Assembly: GCF_964355755.1 (NCBI RefSeq)
Contig: NC_092672.1
Location: 31,370,501 to 31,434,500, forward strand
Direction: 5' to 3'
Source of the DNA: Antedon mediterranea
Lineage: Eukaryota > Echinodermata > Crinoidea > Comatulida > Antedonidae
Length of the DNA: 64,000 nucleotides
Positions 1 to 12,134 of this stretch are shown here, in pieces (position 1 is the first letter of the stretch; every line of letters starts with the position of its first letter). The notes under the pieces were generated by a model, which was not told where the DNA came from, ran no database searches, and worked only from the letters and a program-made list of their open reading frames with translations. The position numbers and the translations under genes are program-made.

Positions 1-841
1 ACTACATGAAACATCATCAACTATTTTTCATTGTTTGTCAATTTTCTAACAAATTATGTAATCTTAGAACTACGGAATAGCGTCCACACAATAGATTCCA
101 AAAAACCTCTCAACTTATACCACAAATCAATACAACTTAACAATAATAATATGGATAGGATATGTTTGTACTCTTGAGAGAAAAAAACAAAACAAAGACT
201 GTTATATTTTCATTGTTTGTCTTCCAGCAACTAATGATAGGCAAGTGCTGTATGTAAGTTGATACTTCAGGAATAATTCCATAAAATTAAACTGACTTAT
301 GAACAATTGGACTGATTTTACGCATGAATCTAAAATTTCGATCGAACGTTGATAAGGTTTTGTGTTATTTTTTATCTGATTTAGTATTATTCTGATATTT
401 TACATTTTATAATTTGCATACAACAACTTGTAGTTCATGTTTTCAACGTTGTGTATATATAATTCGTGGTGATTCACAAATTCATAAATTGTTTTGGAAA
501 AGCTTATTGTCCAGTCAATGTACTAAAATACACATAACGATCTCATCAAAGAAAATGCATTATTTTTTTAACCCAATCTAATACAATTAATTTTGAATAT
601 GACCAAAGCTTTCTTGCGGCATCTTAGAAAGATAATATCAGTTCATATTGCCTTTGTAAAAAAATCCCCAAAGTTTTCGACCATATCATCTAACCGATTT
701 CTTTGTTTCCACAACGCTTATTAAAAAGAAATTCATATTCAATAAAAAAGTTCATAATACTCCAGCCAGAAGATTTAATCAAATTTTAAAATAAATAACT
801 CTTAATAGTCTTTTGTGCGCATTATTTTTGTTATGTTATAG
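1..841. other. AT-rich non-coding DNA
   Basis: No supported gene or repeat was recognised here. A 26-base stretch at about 229-254 has a good-looking acceptor and donor, but its reading frame does not join to the next candidate exon, so I did not call it. Confidence 0.5.
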
Positions 842-929
842 GCGTTGATATAATGATGTACGCTTTATGTAAAGCAATTATTCATGGAAAAAAATTAGAT
901 CAGAAGTTGGTGCACTTTCCGGACATCTG
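842..929 (+). CDS. Candidate internal exon, unknown protein
   Basis: An 88-base stretch is preceded by a T-rich acceptor ending TTATAG and followed by the strong donor GTAAGTG. Only one of the three frames is open. It needs two bases to complete its first codon, ends in phase 2, and includes the residues VDIMMYALCKA. I do not recognise the protein. Phase would allow joining to the candidate terminal exon at 4154, but that pairing is speculative. It lies antisense to the minus-strand candidate gene, which makes it less certain. A chance open frame between splice-like sites is a real alternative. Confidence 0.3.
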
Positions 930-1170
930 GTAAGTGTGTTAGTTTAGCTGTACTTTTGAATGTAAAATATAAAAATAATTCGTGTTTTATTAACTATTCG
1001 ACAATGTATTAACATGTGTTAAGTTATTTGTTATTGAGTACGGTATTTGAAGCTTTTAATTTTCAATTTTTTAATAAAGCCAGTATATACTTCTGAGACA
1101 AGACAATGTATTAACACGTTCTAATATTATGTTGTGTTGAATTGAATATTACCAGCCTTTTATTCTATGT

Positions 1171-1290
1171 CAGTGGCATAATGTATGGGGCAAAGGCCCC
1201 TGGTTTAGCACTTCTTATACTGGGTAGTTGCATGGGAGCTGCTCATGCTCTGGGGATCTGGTGTTTAGCCAGTGAGCACTCATAACCATT
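1171..1290. repeat. Dispersed repeat related to the 53.4-kb 25-bp array
   Basis: This contains a GGCATAATG...CCCCTGGTTTAGCAC block followed by GAGCTGCTCATGCTCTGGGG and TTTAGCCAGTGAGCACTCA. The same blocks recur in inverted order at 8415-8560 and flank the tandem array at 53385-53700. It is a decayed copy of a moderately repeated element whose internal unit is amplified elsewhere in the window. Confidence 0.55.
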
Positions 1291-1630
1291 ATGACACTGT
1301 TCTATGCTTTGATAGAGTCAGTATGTATAAGAATGTTGAACATGTGTGAGTGAAGGTATCTGTTGAAAATAGGCTTTTTATGCTTTCTTAGAGTTAGCAA
1401 ATCAATATAGGTATTCAGTCAACGCTCCCAATACCGGACACCCTCAAGCTGGTTGTATGTCAGCATTTCTGAAATGCTAGGTATTCCTAAATGTATTTTT
1501 AATGGTAAAAAAAACTTTGGACCTCAAGAAAAGTCTGGAGAGTTTCCGGTTGACTGAGTCTGGAAATGTCGAGTTTATGATCATAATTGTATTACAATTA
1601 GTAAATGGTTCCTCAAAAATAAAAACTTAC

Positions 1631-1720
1631 CCCAGGTGCTAAAAGAGGCATTGAGCACCTCTGTTCGTCTAGCCTGCTACTTTGCATTTTCGTTATAAAT
1701 TCAAAAAAATTTAATTCAAC
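1631..1720 (-). CDS. GoLoco-motif exon of a G-protein regulator (probable Rap1GAP/GPSM/RGS12-14 class)
   Basis: Read on the minus strand, a pyrimidine-rich acceptor (CTTCTCTTTCAG) opens a 90-base exon that ends at the strong donor GTAAGT, in phase 0 at both ends. Its 30 residues contain NFFEFITKMQSSRLDEQRC, a near-canonical GoLoco (GPR) motif with the Phe-Phe start and the terminal D-E-Q-R that inserts an Arg into the nucleotide pocket of GDP-bound Galpha-i/o. The pattern KMQxSRxDEQRCSxP is closest, by memory, to Rap1GAP. GPSM (LGN/AGS3) motifs are also similar. In these families the motif binds Galpha-GDP and acts as a guanine nucleotide dissociation inhibitor. The next exon would lie beyond the left end of the window. 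A second, upstream acceptor at about 1812 could extend the exon. Family assignment beyond the motif is inference. Confidence 0.72.
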
Positions 1721-2825
1721 CTGAAAGAGAAGCAAAAGTTCAAATATAAGTAAACTTTTATGAATGAACAGCAGGAAACAACATTTTCTCAAATTGGGCA
1801 AAACATCTTGAACTTCCTGCAAACAAATATCAAGCATTCTTAGTAGAGTATGTATCAAAAAAATTCTGTCCCAGAACCGGTTAACTTAATTTAATAAAAT
1901 AGTACATTTAATTCAACTTTATATCTATGTTAAATATCTATCTGGTCCAGCGCATTACAAATAAATAAGATTAATCTATAATAACTTACATAATTTATTC
2001 AAATCATATCTCAAGGCGAAGATCATCACAAAAGTTTAATCAAAGAAGTTGTGAAAAATGGCCTTAAAATAAACACTAATCTTAGATTACTTTATCATTA
2101 AACGGTCCTACTTTAAATTGATTCGTTTTCATGTTTAGTTTAGCACAGTAAGACCTCGATTTGATTATGATCTAATCACGCATCTAATCACGCCAATGGT
2201 GATACATATGGGCTAGTTAGTTTATGACTAATAAATAAACCAGCGAGGAGTTACTTGTATTTCTGTGTAAAATCAACAAAGAAGTCATGGTTTGTTTAGC
2301 GACTAGCCTTCGGGGTTTATAACCGCAAACAATCAGCTTATTCAACGCCTTCTTTAAAGTTGAATTCTATATGCAAATATTGCGATAGTTTGGAAATATA
2401 ACCCTGTTTTATGTAACCAATATTAAAAGCTTGTCTGTGGTTTTAAACATTAAATGACATTAAAACTATGTTACATCAACAGTTAATGTTTCAATTCAAG
2501 CAACCGTTGTTGTATTGTGCCATAGTTTTTAAGAATGTTTTTGTTGATACAATACCAGTAATTTCTCAGGGCTAAAACGTGACGTTATTAATCCATTTAC
2601 AGGTGACTACTATCAGAAATCATGAGATATATTTAAAATAGAATTAATGATTTTAGGGAAGGATCCAGGATTTTCAATAGAGGCAGTCGAGGCGACTAAT
2701 AATTGTAAAATGAAGTGCTCATGAACATATAAATTTTAATTGCATTGTAATTTTTTGATACGCATCCAATTGCGAGTAATTCATCAATTACAGAACTATT
2801 TTATAATTTTTTGTGCTTATAATCT

Positions 2826-2925
2826 AATTCTAATTTGAGGCTTAGGGAGTGCAGTTTAAGGAGTCATGAGTTACAACGCTGGCCCTTAGGTCAGGATTGA
2901 ATCCTGAACCAAGCTACAGCCACTA
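2826..2925 (-). repeat. tRNA-derived SINE, family 2, decayed copy
   Basis: This shares TTGAGGCTTAGGGAGTGCAG, GAGTCATGAGTTACAA and GGTCAGGATTGAA with copies at 27476-27620 and 27663-27800. On the minus strand the block GGTTCAATCC resembles a pol III B box. Confidence 0.55.
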
Positions 2926-3039
2926 ATTTTTCAAAATTTAGCGAGGAAAGAGAGAGAAACAGGCTGAAAGCTCCTTTATGTCTATTAATGATTTTAAAAA
3001 ATCATAAACATTAAATATATAAAATCTAATTTATTTTTA

Positions 3040-3399
3040 TTACTGCCTTTCCGCTGAAAAGTCTGGCGACATTTCCGCTTGGGCTGCTCCGTAAATCTCT
3101 TTTACTAGTTTCTTCCAGTCTCATCTTTCATTGGCTAGTTCTTTAAGTTGTTTCATGTCTTTCTTGGTTTTCAATTGTCCGGGATACTTAATGTCTGTAT
3201 TATGCTTATAAAGGGTGAGTAGGTCGTTGCTGAGAGTTATTGGTAGGGTGGTTCTCGGTCTTCCTCGAAATTTTATATTGGTAGTGTTGCTGAAATAATA
3301 GCTTATTGCTGTGTTGGCTGGTGTACATGGGTCTTGTCTAAGTATGTGACCCAATAGTCTCCATCTTGCGTCGACTATTTCTAATGAAATCGTTAGCAT
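3040..3399 (-). pseudogene. Non-LTR retrotransposon ORF2 C-terminal remnant
   Basis: A minus-strand frame of 92 codons contains RWRLLGHILRQ and a downstream GRPRTTLP box. This is the arrangement seen after the reverse transcriptase domain near the C-terminus of many animal non-LTR retrotransposon ORF2 proteins. A TGA at 3121-3123 interrupts the frame. Beyond it the same frame continues with WKKLVKEIYGAAQAEMSPDF to a TAA at 3040, so the stop is probably a point mutation in an element tail. The 5' part is missing, as expected for a truncated insertion. The clade (CR1, L2, RTE or other) cannot be set from this piece. Confidence 0.55.
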
Positions 3400-4153
3400 C
3401 TAATATCTATATTAATCAACTATAAAGTATGTGCGTCTTTACTTTAATATACCTTTCAAGAGGATTATATTAATGCAAGGTTAATTGGGTATCGTGGGAT
3501 GCTATTTGAACATCTAGAACTTGGGGTAAAAGTCCTTGGACTTGAATCTATTTCAATGAGAATAAATTCAATAAATGTATTTGTTGATGAGTTATTTAAA
3601 TTTCAGCCTTGGTTTTACTATAGCATAAGAACAAAATAGAAACACCCTTACAGTACACACCACAAACGGCCTTGTAAATAGATAATAATACTTAATTCTA
3701 AACCTATATATAATAATATAATTCAAAGTAATCAATAAGTCTGTTTTGTTCGTTTCGTTCCAAAAGATTTCCTCTCGTGAGAAAAAGTTCAGAAACAAAA
3801 TAAAATCCAGTCAATGCTTTTCATATATCAATCATGTTTAATGGTTTTGAAAATGAAAAAAAAAAACAAATTTAAGAGTTTTGTGCTACAGGCATAAAAC
3901 CAATATCATAGCAGAAAGATAAATAAAAATGTATTTCTTTACTTTTTAAGCATTTATCATCATAAATCAATCAATCATCTTCAAATTTTATTGTGTATTA
4001 TAACATATTTCGTTTATGTTTTACATACCACATCTTTCTTTATTAAGAAGAGAGTAAATTTATTCAAATCTATTACAAGCGAACTTTAACAGGTGGTAGT
4101 TTGGTTTTGGTTCAATTTAAATCTTTACATTTTCCCTCTCGTCTGTCCTCCAG

Positions 4154-4259
4154 CACCTCAACCCGCCCCACCAGTGGAAATGACTTAGTGCCAAGTATGG
4201 CTATGGACCTTTTCACTTCTCTATGTAAAATACTGTATCCTTTTAATCTCATGGTTTAA
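4154..4259 (+). CDS. Candidate terminal exon, unknown protein
   Basis: A very good acceptor (CCCTCTCGTCTGTCCTCCAG) precedes an open frame of 34 codons that starts in phase 2 and stops at TAA. An AATAAA polyadenylation signal follows at 4272-4277. The content is not recognisable. Phase is compatible with the candidate exon at 842-929. Without transcript evidence it could equally be untranslated or spurious. Confidence 0.22.
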
Positions 4260-4299
4260 GAGTCTTCAGCAAATAAATTTCTGAACAATTATAAAATGA

Positions 4300-6300
4300 T
4301 TTATTCTTTGTCTTTTTTTGCAAAGTTCAATCGATGCTATGAAGGTGTGCATTGAAATAAATTATTTTTTATTGTTGGTGATACGCACTCTAGTACATAC
4401 ACTAAAGATATGATACACTTTGCTAAACCATACAAGGTCATTGCTTCGCATTTATAGAAATGAAATACACATCAGACAAAGCTTTTCAATCTTTAAAAAC
4501 ATTCTCTATAATCTTTCAAACATTTAATTCGACAATTTTGGTACCTGCAAGATTTGGGAATTACTTTTTACGGGTTTTAAAGTACGGTACTCTTATCGCC
4601 ACCTGCTAAATTATAATCATGTATGGCGATTGTTATGTTCTTTGTCCTAAACATATTTATCTTTGCTGTCTTCAAAGTTTGGCGCTTTGTACAAAAATGA
4701 TTTATTATAACTTTTCAATTCCAATAAAGGCAATTATTAAAAATTAACTATTAATCAAAATATACATTTGTCGGCCAGATAAAACTGATGAAAAAATTTG
4801 TCATAAATTGATGATCGTGAGAAATAATTAAATGTAAATAGAACTGAATTTGTTTTTATATCTACCAATTTCCATAATAAATAATTTAATGTTTAATATG
4901 TTGTACAAAAATGAATATATAAATAGCGACCTAAAAAATTAGGAAAATTATTGGGACAGATGGAAAGTCCAAAAGATATGTGCGTCCGGTGTATTATCGC
5001 CATGACAACAGCGACGACACATTAACGCTGTAATGGCTGGTATAATCCCTATGTACACGGGTCCATGACATGAGTAGTAATCCTAGTCTGCAGCAACACC
5101 ACGATCGCGGAATCAACAGAGTTCCGAATGGCATTCGCATGGATTAAAAGATTTGTTTTGCACTCATGAACGGTGTGTGTGTATGGAGTTTGTGGCATTA
5201 TAGGGAAGGCCATGCAGACCACAGTATAGGACTTTATAACAGGGTGATTACGTGCTCATCAAGGTCTTTGACATTTGGTTTTTGTAATTCAGTTATTAAA
5301 ATTAAAATTCCATACACAGAAATCTGCATATTATATTATTGTATAATAATATGAGAACATCGACTACTGCATTTAATTAAGGTTGATCTCTAAAATAGAG
5401 TACACTATTGTTTTATTCTACATTTTATTTTGGCAAAACAAACAACAATGCAAATACTTCAATGTTATTTTTTAAACCTAAATCATTCCCATTAAAAGAA
5501 TGAAAGAAACGGTCAGAAATTTAAATAAATTTTATTTTAAGCTGTAAAAATACTATCTTGAAAAAATGTATATTTAATAAAATATTATAAGTAATATAAC
5601 AAATTTAATGAAACACTATAATTCTATGATTATATTTATTTAAGATACAAAATTTAGACAAAGGTAATTAATTTCATAATATTTCTTTCTATGTACGAAT
5701 TATTTCTGTAAGTCAAGCACAACATTATCAGCTGACCAATAAAACAAGCGTGTCTCGCTCGTAATCCGTAAAACTACAATTAATTCCACGATAAACATTT
5801 TAGCAACCTACATTTCAGGAAATTTTCCGACTATGAGAAATATCATGCTCAATTACTTTAAGACAGTTGATGCGTTTATTTTGTCCATAGATTGAGAGAA
5901 AAAAAAAGTATTTATTAAAATGGTTCAAGAGACTAACATGTTCCTTATGTTTAACTCCCCTGGCTGAAATCTATCATCATTGCAAACAACCCTCGGGAAT
6001 TGTTTCGCACTCGGCAAGAGGATAATGCATGTGTAACTGCAGATTTAATGTCGTCATTAAATAATCATTGCAAACCACTTTTGGCATCTGTTATGACTTT
6101 CTGTAAAAATTGAAATATCGAGTATTCGATATTCAATCACCTCTAAAGAACAGTGCAGTAAATACTTTGATATGAATAAATAAGATTTTGATGCTAACTA
6201 TATTAATACAGTAGATAGACCCTTGATTAAGGGCGGGACACCTTCTAGACCAAACAGACTATCCATTAGGGATGTTTACTCAATATAATAGGGGTTGGTT
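4300..6300. other. AT-rich DNA without recognised genes
   Basis: This is mostly AT-rich sequence. A patch at about 4980-5160 is clearly GC-richer than its surroundings and has a minus-strand open stretch starting with an ATG near 5134, but no convincing splice sites or family match. A regulatory element or unrecognised repeat is possible. Confidence 0.4.
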
Positions 6301-6357
6301 TAGTGTTGAAACAGATATTTCTCTTCATTCATGTTCACAAGCCTGGATTTCAACATA

Positions 6358-6516
6358 AAGCTTGGTTCCCACTTTGACACAATGCAAGAACGTAATTACA
6401 ACTCAAGTAGTTTGACCAATTACAAGTGTTGGATTAATCAAACTGTCGCTTGTCATTGGTCAACTAGGTTGCGTTGTGCGAACGTTCTAGCGTTACATGC
6501 TAGTGGTAACCAAGTT
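6358..6516. mobile_element. MITE family 2 copy
   Basis: Inverted ends start AAGCTTGGTTCCCACT and end with the complement. The inner arms TTGACCAAT and ATTGGTCAA are also inverted. Related copies lie at 39343-39512 and 49159-49298. There is no coding capacity. It behaves as a short palindromic non-autonomous DNA transposon. The target-site duplication is not clear. Confidence 0.6.
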
Positions 6517-6602
6517 ATGATTCAAAATTTTAGTATGTAGTAATACATGGAATATTCTAGGTTTGCAGTTTAATTATACCAAAAAAAAATAAAAATACTT
6601 AC

Positions 6603-6675
6603 ATCGACATCTGGTGATGTTGGTTTTAGAGGAACATGATCCTCACAGTACAACTGCACATCCATGTTCTTCCTC
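6603..6675 (-). CDS. Candidate internal exon of the GoLoco gene
   Basis: On the minus strand a classic acceptor (TTTTGTTTTGCAG) and a strong donor (GTAAGT) bound 73 bases. Only one frame is open, starting in phase 2 and ending in phase 0. It includes RKNMDVQLYCEDHVPLKP. It is the exon candidate immediately upstream of the GoLoco exon at 1631-1720, and the phase-0 junction matches. No domain is recognised. A proline-containing linker ahead of a GoLoco motif would be unremarkable. Splice sites and single-frame openness are the evidence; function is not inferable. Confidence 0.5.
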
Positions 6676-7223
6676 CTGCAAAACAAAAAATTATTTTTTT
6701 TTAATTTTTGAAAATAAAAACAAAAGTATATAATCATTATGAAAATAATGATTACATTTTATTTCAAATGTATTTATATCCTATAAAATTACCAAGTTAT
6801 CAAAATAGACTTCTCGATACCACACAAACCACTGACGCCTTGACTTTAAATAATGATATACAAGAAACAAACGCAGATATAATATATAAAGAAAGAAATT
6901 TCTGTTTAATTCATTTTAAATTTAAAAAAAAATCATGGAAAGATATTTTGTATAGTTCATGAAATTTTGTTTAATTATTAAAAAAATATGTAGTTAAAAA
7001 TTAAAAATGATGACCTCATTAAATGACCTACTATATGTCTGTTTTTTTTTTGTCTGAAAAAGAATTTTGAGACTTTTGGGACTTAAAGTAAAGTCTGGTT
7101 TTAAAGTTTCTGGTTTTCAGATACCGTAGTATTGATTATTAGAGAATGAAACAATCAAATGATATAAGAATTAAATTTATTTATAAATTATGCATAAATA
7201 AATCCCTCAATATATCTTCTCAC

Positions 7224-7292
7224 CACTATCCTCCGTTGCCTTTCCATCAATGATTTGAATTTTTAGTTTTATGTGGGTCTTACAACCTTGCC
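7224..7292 (-). CDS. Weak exon candidate (phase 1 to 1)
   Basis: The acceptor ends ATTCTAG and the donor is GTGAGA. The only open frame is phase 1 to 1 and includes THIKLKIQIIDGKATEDS. Its phase does not fit between the candidates at 8044 and 6603, so it is either alternative, linked to an unseen exon, or false. Confidence 0.2.
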
Positions 7293-8043
7293 CTAGAATT
7301 CAATGTAACAACTGTATTTCTCACAATTACTAACTGTACTCGTTTAATCCTAAAAGAAACTATTGTAAATGATTTTGAACAATTTCCTTTTTTATGTCTA
7401 AACACGTACTTCGATCTTCCTTCCACAATTGGTATATAAATAGTTTTGTCAATAACACTTAAGGAAATCAATGTAACTGAAGGGTGTTAGAAAATATTTG
7501 GACAATACTTTAGTGATAACACAAATCTCTGATAGGAACAATACCGAACAGACAGCGCATAAGCTAACAAAAGCGTGCGATGTTTGTTTAAAACCTCTAG
7601 CATGCTTGAGAAGATCGCAAGCTTTTGGTTGCTGTATCAAACTGAACACCTTAAAGGTATTGAATAAGACAAGATAAACAATATAGAAAGTTGTTGTTGT
7701 TATGTAAATTTGACAACATTGTACGCAAACTATAAACAAACATAGAAAAAACACTTCATGTACAAATTTTTCCATTTGTGTAAACATGGATGTATGGTTC
7801 TTTCTCTCTTCTTCGTTATTTAAATAACAGTTCAACAAAGGCAGTAACCATTAACATACAGAAGTTAAAGAAGAATATGTGGAGCTGTTTTAGAGTCATA
7901 AATTAGAAAGCAATGCATTGTCTCATAACGATCCTTTTTTAAATTAAGTTATACCAAAATAAGGACTTAAGAATACACAATAAGTATTGCTAAATTTACA
8001 AATATAATAAATACCTCAATAGAGTGAATTATCTCCCTCTCAC

Positions 8044-8084
8044 CTGTGTACACCTGGGTGGGTTCTCCAGGTAAACAGGTAAGA
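8044..8084 (-). CDS. Weak exon candidate, 41 bases
   Basis: The donor is GTGAGA and the acceptor ends TCTTGAAAAG. All three frames are open, so coding cannot be judged. Read as phase 0 to 2 it would join 10688-10753 to 6603-6675. The sequence ACACCTGGGTGG also resembles part of SINE family 3, so a repeat origin is possible. Confidence 0.18.
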
Positions 8085-8414
8085 CTTTTCAAGATAACAA
8101 TTGTATTTAAATAGTCAACACAAAAGAATGTTAATATGACTCATTTTAGCAATTACAAATATTAGGACGATAAATTCATACCACAAAAATTGATAACAAA
8201 ATACCTGAATTAATATTATTTGGATATTAATAGGATGGATTTAGTTTTATCAAGGGTGGTAATGAAAAAAATGATGACATCACTGTATCTATAATCTTTT
8301 TGTCTGCATATTACTACTACAGTAGTCCATCAATACACTCCCAAATGCAAAAATCCGAAAAGTGAATTGGCCACTATTCAAAGCATTCACTGGACCTGGG
8401 CAAGCCCAAATCTG

Positions 8415-8560
8415 TAGCGCAACTATGAGCACTCACTGGCTAAACCAAGGGCCTCAGAGCTTACAGGGCTCCAGGGTAACTTCCCAGTGTTGGAGGACCC
8501 CTTAGAAAGTCCTAAACCAGGGGCCTTTGCACACTGCGTTTGCAACTGCCCCGAATATAT
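8415..8560. repeat. Dispersed repeat related to the 53.4-kb array, inverted copy
   Basis: This holds the complement of the blocks at 1171-1290: GAGCACTCACTGGCTAAACC, GGGCCTCAGAGC and AAACCAGGGGCCTTTGCA. Confidence 0.55.
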
Positions 8561-9267
8561 GGATTTTCCATTCCATTTTACTAATTTAACACAATTTGTG
8601 GTATAGAAAAGATTGAACCAAATACTTTGCATTCGTAAGCAAGAATTTTAACAACCAAGTTTGAATACCACTAAAAACCTCATCTGTCAACTGCGTAATT
8701 TAAGTTCAGTTGCATGGATTATAACGGTAATAAAAAATACTTGCAACAACGGAAATTGAGAAAACATGCTCTTATTCTATTATCAATAATGTTCTATTTA
8801 AACATTTGATTGCATTTTACAATTAATGTTGACTGATTCTATTGTAATTAAGTTTAAAGGGTTGAGTAAAAGGAAGTTAAATGTGAAATTTACCACGCTG
8901 ATTTATAAGGCGATACTACGTCTACGATTTAATTGAAATAATTCTGTTCTAGTTTCAATGACTCTTACACTTTCATCAGAAAAAACAACACAAGGTTTAC
9001 ATAATGAATAGGTATTGACAGACAGGCATGTTTTAGTATTTTTGCTGATTTGATAAGCCCACTCTGGGATGTATAAGCCTATTCCTAGAGTAATAGTTAT
9101 TAAATAAAGATATATTTTACTATTTAAGAAACACTTCATTAAAAACCAAATGAAAAAGTTTTAAGTTCAATAGTAAACATTTGTTTAAAAAGAATCTCAA
9201 AATCAACCAGGAAAAACTAATTGAATATGAAACAGTAAATATTGAAAACATCTTAAGAATTAAATAA

Positions 9268-9338
9268 GCGATACCCTGTGGGCTCGAACACAGAATCTTC
9301 TGCTTAATATGTAGATGCCCTACCATTAGACCGTATAA
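9268..9338 (-). repeat. tRNA-derived SINE, family 1, partial copy
   Basis: This contains CTCGAACACAGAATCTTCTGC and a TAATATGTAGATGCCCTACC block, followed by ATTAGACC. On the minus strand this gives an A-box-like TCTAATGGTAGGGCAT and a B-box-like TTCGAG. Related copies lie at 26266, 42920 and 56560. Confidence 0.6.
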
Positions 9339-9849
9339 TCAAATGTAACAGTGATAGTGCTTGAAGCTTCTTGTAGAATACTAATTCCTAATACTTGGCA
9401 TAACAGCACGTACAGTATACTAACTATAAAGAACTTGTACAAGTATGTACTTGAAAATGTTAAAAAACTATTTATTTATGTGTCAGTATTAACCAAGCAT
9501 TGTTTATTAGTATAACCTATATATTGTTATTCTTTATTTTCTGTTCAAACATTAATACCTCATGTTGTTGATAATTAATTAATAATTGGAGCAACAGATG
9601 GAGCTGACATTTGGAAACCAGAAAGTTCACTTCTGTAGTCTTCTTACAGAGACAAGTTACTCTATATAAAATATATTTTTATAATATAGTTTTTTTTATG
9701 AATAATTGTTACTCAGCAGAACCTCTTCCTTTGGGACAACCTTAAGGGTACACTTTGTGAAACTAAAAAGGAAAAAAATATTATGTTTAACAGGACGGTC
9801 AACCCTTAATCAGGGACAATTACAGTAGTAAATTTGGTCAGACAAAATG

Positions 9850-9930
9850 TTTGGCGAAAAATATATTTGGTGACAAATAAATTTATTGACAAATAAATTT
9901 GATGACAAATAGGTTTAGTGAGAAATATTA
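9850..9930. repeat. Short tandem repeat, 16-bp unit
   Basis: About four units of the type TGACAAATAAATTTR occur in an otherwise unremarkable AT-rich stretch (9340-10680) where I see no gene. Confidence 0.55.
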
Positions 9931-10687
9931 AGTTAGAAACAGTCATCATGAAATTTAAATACAAGAGACTGTTTAAAACTACTTTTTTTTTAAACTAAAA
10001 AAACTGAACTAATTGATTTAATTAAGTGGGACAATCAATTATGTTTACACGTGATGGCCCTTAAGGTTTGTCTCTTTGTGTGCTTCTTTATTTTGTTAAT
10101 TGCTTGATTGGCCTACATTTAAAGTTCAACTAAGACATGTTTACACATATGCTTGTCTAAATATAAAACAATTATGATTTAAGTGAGCTAATAACTTATC
10201 TTTCTAAATTTCTAGGACACAGTAGTAATTTAACATGGTTTAGAATCAAATATAAAAAAAAACATCTCAGATATCCAATTTAATAAAACCATAATTTGAA
10301 GCTACTGCTGTTATTATGAAAATGGAACATCACAAAATATTCTTTTATCTTTAAGCATTTGCTTTATGAAGAAAGTATGGAAAGCCTACTTGGTATAAGT
10401 AATTACTGGCAATTTTCTTTGCTTAAATCCAAAATATCATAAAACAAATAATTTAAAACTTTAATTGACTTTAAAACTCTAAAATTTATAAATATTTTTG
10501 TTGCATTTTCTTATATTATAAGTTGCAATGATAAATGTAAATTGTTATTTGTGAGAGTGACCATGCATCTTGGATGTATCTAAGATAAGAAACATGCAGT
10601 TTCACTAATCCTAAAACGCTCTCAAAGGAAATCCCTTGAAATCTTAAATAATCCTAATACCATCATCGATTATAAAAATCCACTTAC

Positions 10688-10753
10688 TTTGTGTATCTGA
10701 TTAATCGTACGCCTTCCTTCATATTTGGATATGATAGTTTGTGCATTCCTTAT
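10688..10753 (-). CDS. Candidate exon, 66 bases, phase 0 to 0
   Basis: On the minus strand an acceptor ending GGATTTTTAG and a strong GTAAGT donor bound 66 bases. One frame is open, with AQTIISKYEGRRTINQI. Phase fits the upstream candidate at 12135-12183. A slightly shorter exon using the AG at 10748 would allow other frames. No family is recognised. Confidence 0.3.
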
Positions 10754-11089
10754 CTAAAAATCCATTAATATTGGTCCTATTCATAGAATAGGATGTAACA
10801 CTCAAAAAGAATTAAAAGACTCCCAGTCAAAACCAAAGCATCCTAGCACTGCAGTAACCAACAAGCAAATGATAGTGGTAGTGATTGGTGAAAAGGTCAG
10901 GTCTAACCACATATCAAATCTGATTATACGCTGAAACGAGCAACAGAGTTTTTTCTCTAGTAGTAGTAACCTATCACTTGAATTCCTAAGCTCTTTGTAA
11001 AGTTACAGCAAGAACATTGTTTGAGAGTTGTTGATCCATTAAAAGTAGATTAGCAAAAAGATAAAAGCTTCAGAGAGCGTGGTTAAATG

Positions 11090-11300
11090 ATACAATAACT
11101 GAGGGCTTTGCAGTGCAGGTAAACGATGCTGTAATAACAACACTGCACTCCGTTCTAACAAGAGTCCGAGTCGGGTGTAGGAGGCTTACAGCCGTCCAGG
11201 TAATAACAGAGTCAATTACATGCATGTGACTTCACATGTTGTGTGAACACGCGTGTTTTGGAGCACTAGTGACCCCAGCTGTTCTGAGGTCATTCCTTAC
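11090..11300. other. GC-richer island with open frames on both strands
   Basis: This patch is richer in GC than its flanks. On the plus strand, 11120-11200 is open for 27 codons between a TGCAG and a GTAATA. On the minus strand there is a shorter open stretch with LDGCKPPTPDSDSC. Neither has fully convincing splice sites. It could be a conserved regulatory or unrecognised coding element. Confidence 0.3.
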
Positions 11301-12134
11301 CCCTCAAGTAAAATAAGGAGAACATCTGGATATATACAGATGTTTTAAAGAATTGATTGCAATTTGAAACCAGGTGCATTTGTTTCATAATTTGTTTACT
11401 ACTTAATAAAATACACAGGTTGAACACCTCCATGGGTTGAACACCTCCAACAAAACAAACATTTTAATATTAAAATAAACTAATTTAGTAAAAAAGTACA
11501 ACGCAAGAAAACTATTTCCTAGTCAGAAAAATGTTTGGAAAATTAGTTTTGTTAAATGAATATATTATAAATCAAATATGAATGTTTAGTTTTGAAATAT
11601 AAAGTTGGTATGAGTGATTTACGAGTGTGTAAACGTGCACCAATGCAATGAATTCAGTAAAAATATCATATTTGCGTCATGAGGGGCAAAATTATGAAAA
11701 CATAAATACCAGTGATGGTTTGAAACCTACATCATGAAAGTTATCAAAACTATTTTGCGATGAGATTATAATTACAATTAATTTTTTTTATTTCAATGGA
11801 CATTAATAATAATAATCAAATATTTTTATAGCGCCAATTCCAAAAAGATGATCTAAGAAATTTCGAAATAAATTGGGTTAAATTTACAAAAGGAGGGAAT
11901 TTGTTCAAAAAAGAACTGATTGTTTGTGCATTGAAAATTGAATATTTTTGACAGACTATTAATATTTATATGTTACTGCTCCTCTGTTACAACAAATCCT
12001 AGATCCGCCTATGAAACTAGAATTCAGATGGTAATGTTACTATGGATTTACATAAACCAACAGTTTTAATTTGCATATAAAATCTTGTGGAAAACGTGGG
12101 TTTAATTACACGTACCAATGATACCCACTCTTAC

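Noticed and set aside
229-254. 26-base microexon with a fine acceptor (TTTGTCTTCCAG) and donor (GTAAGT)
   Set aside because: No reading frame through it joins in phase to the candidate at 842-929; too short to stand alone.
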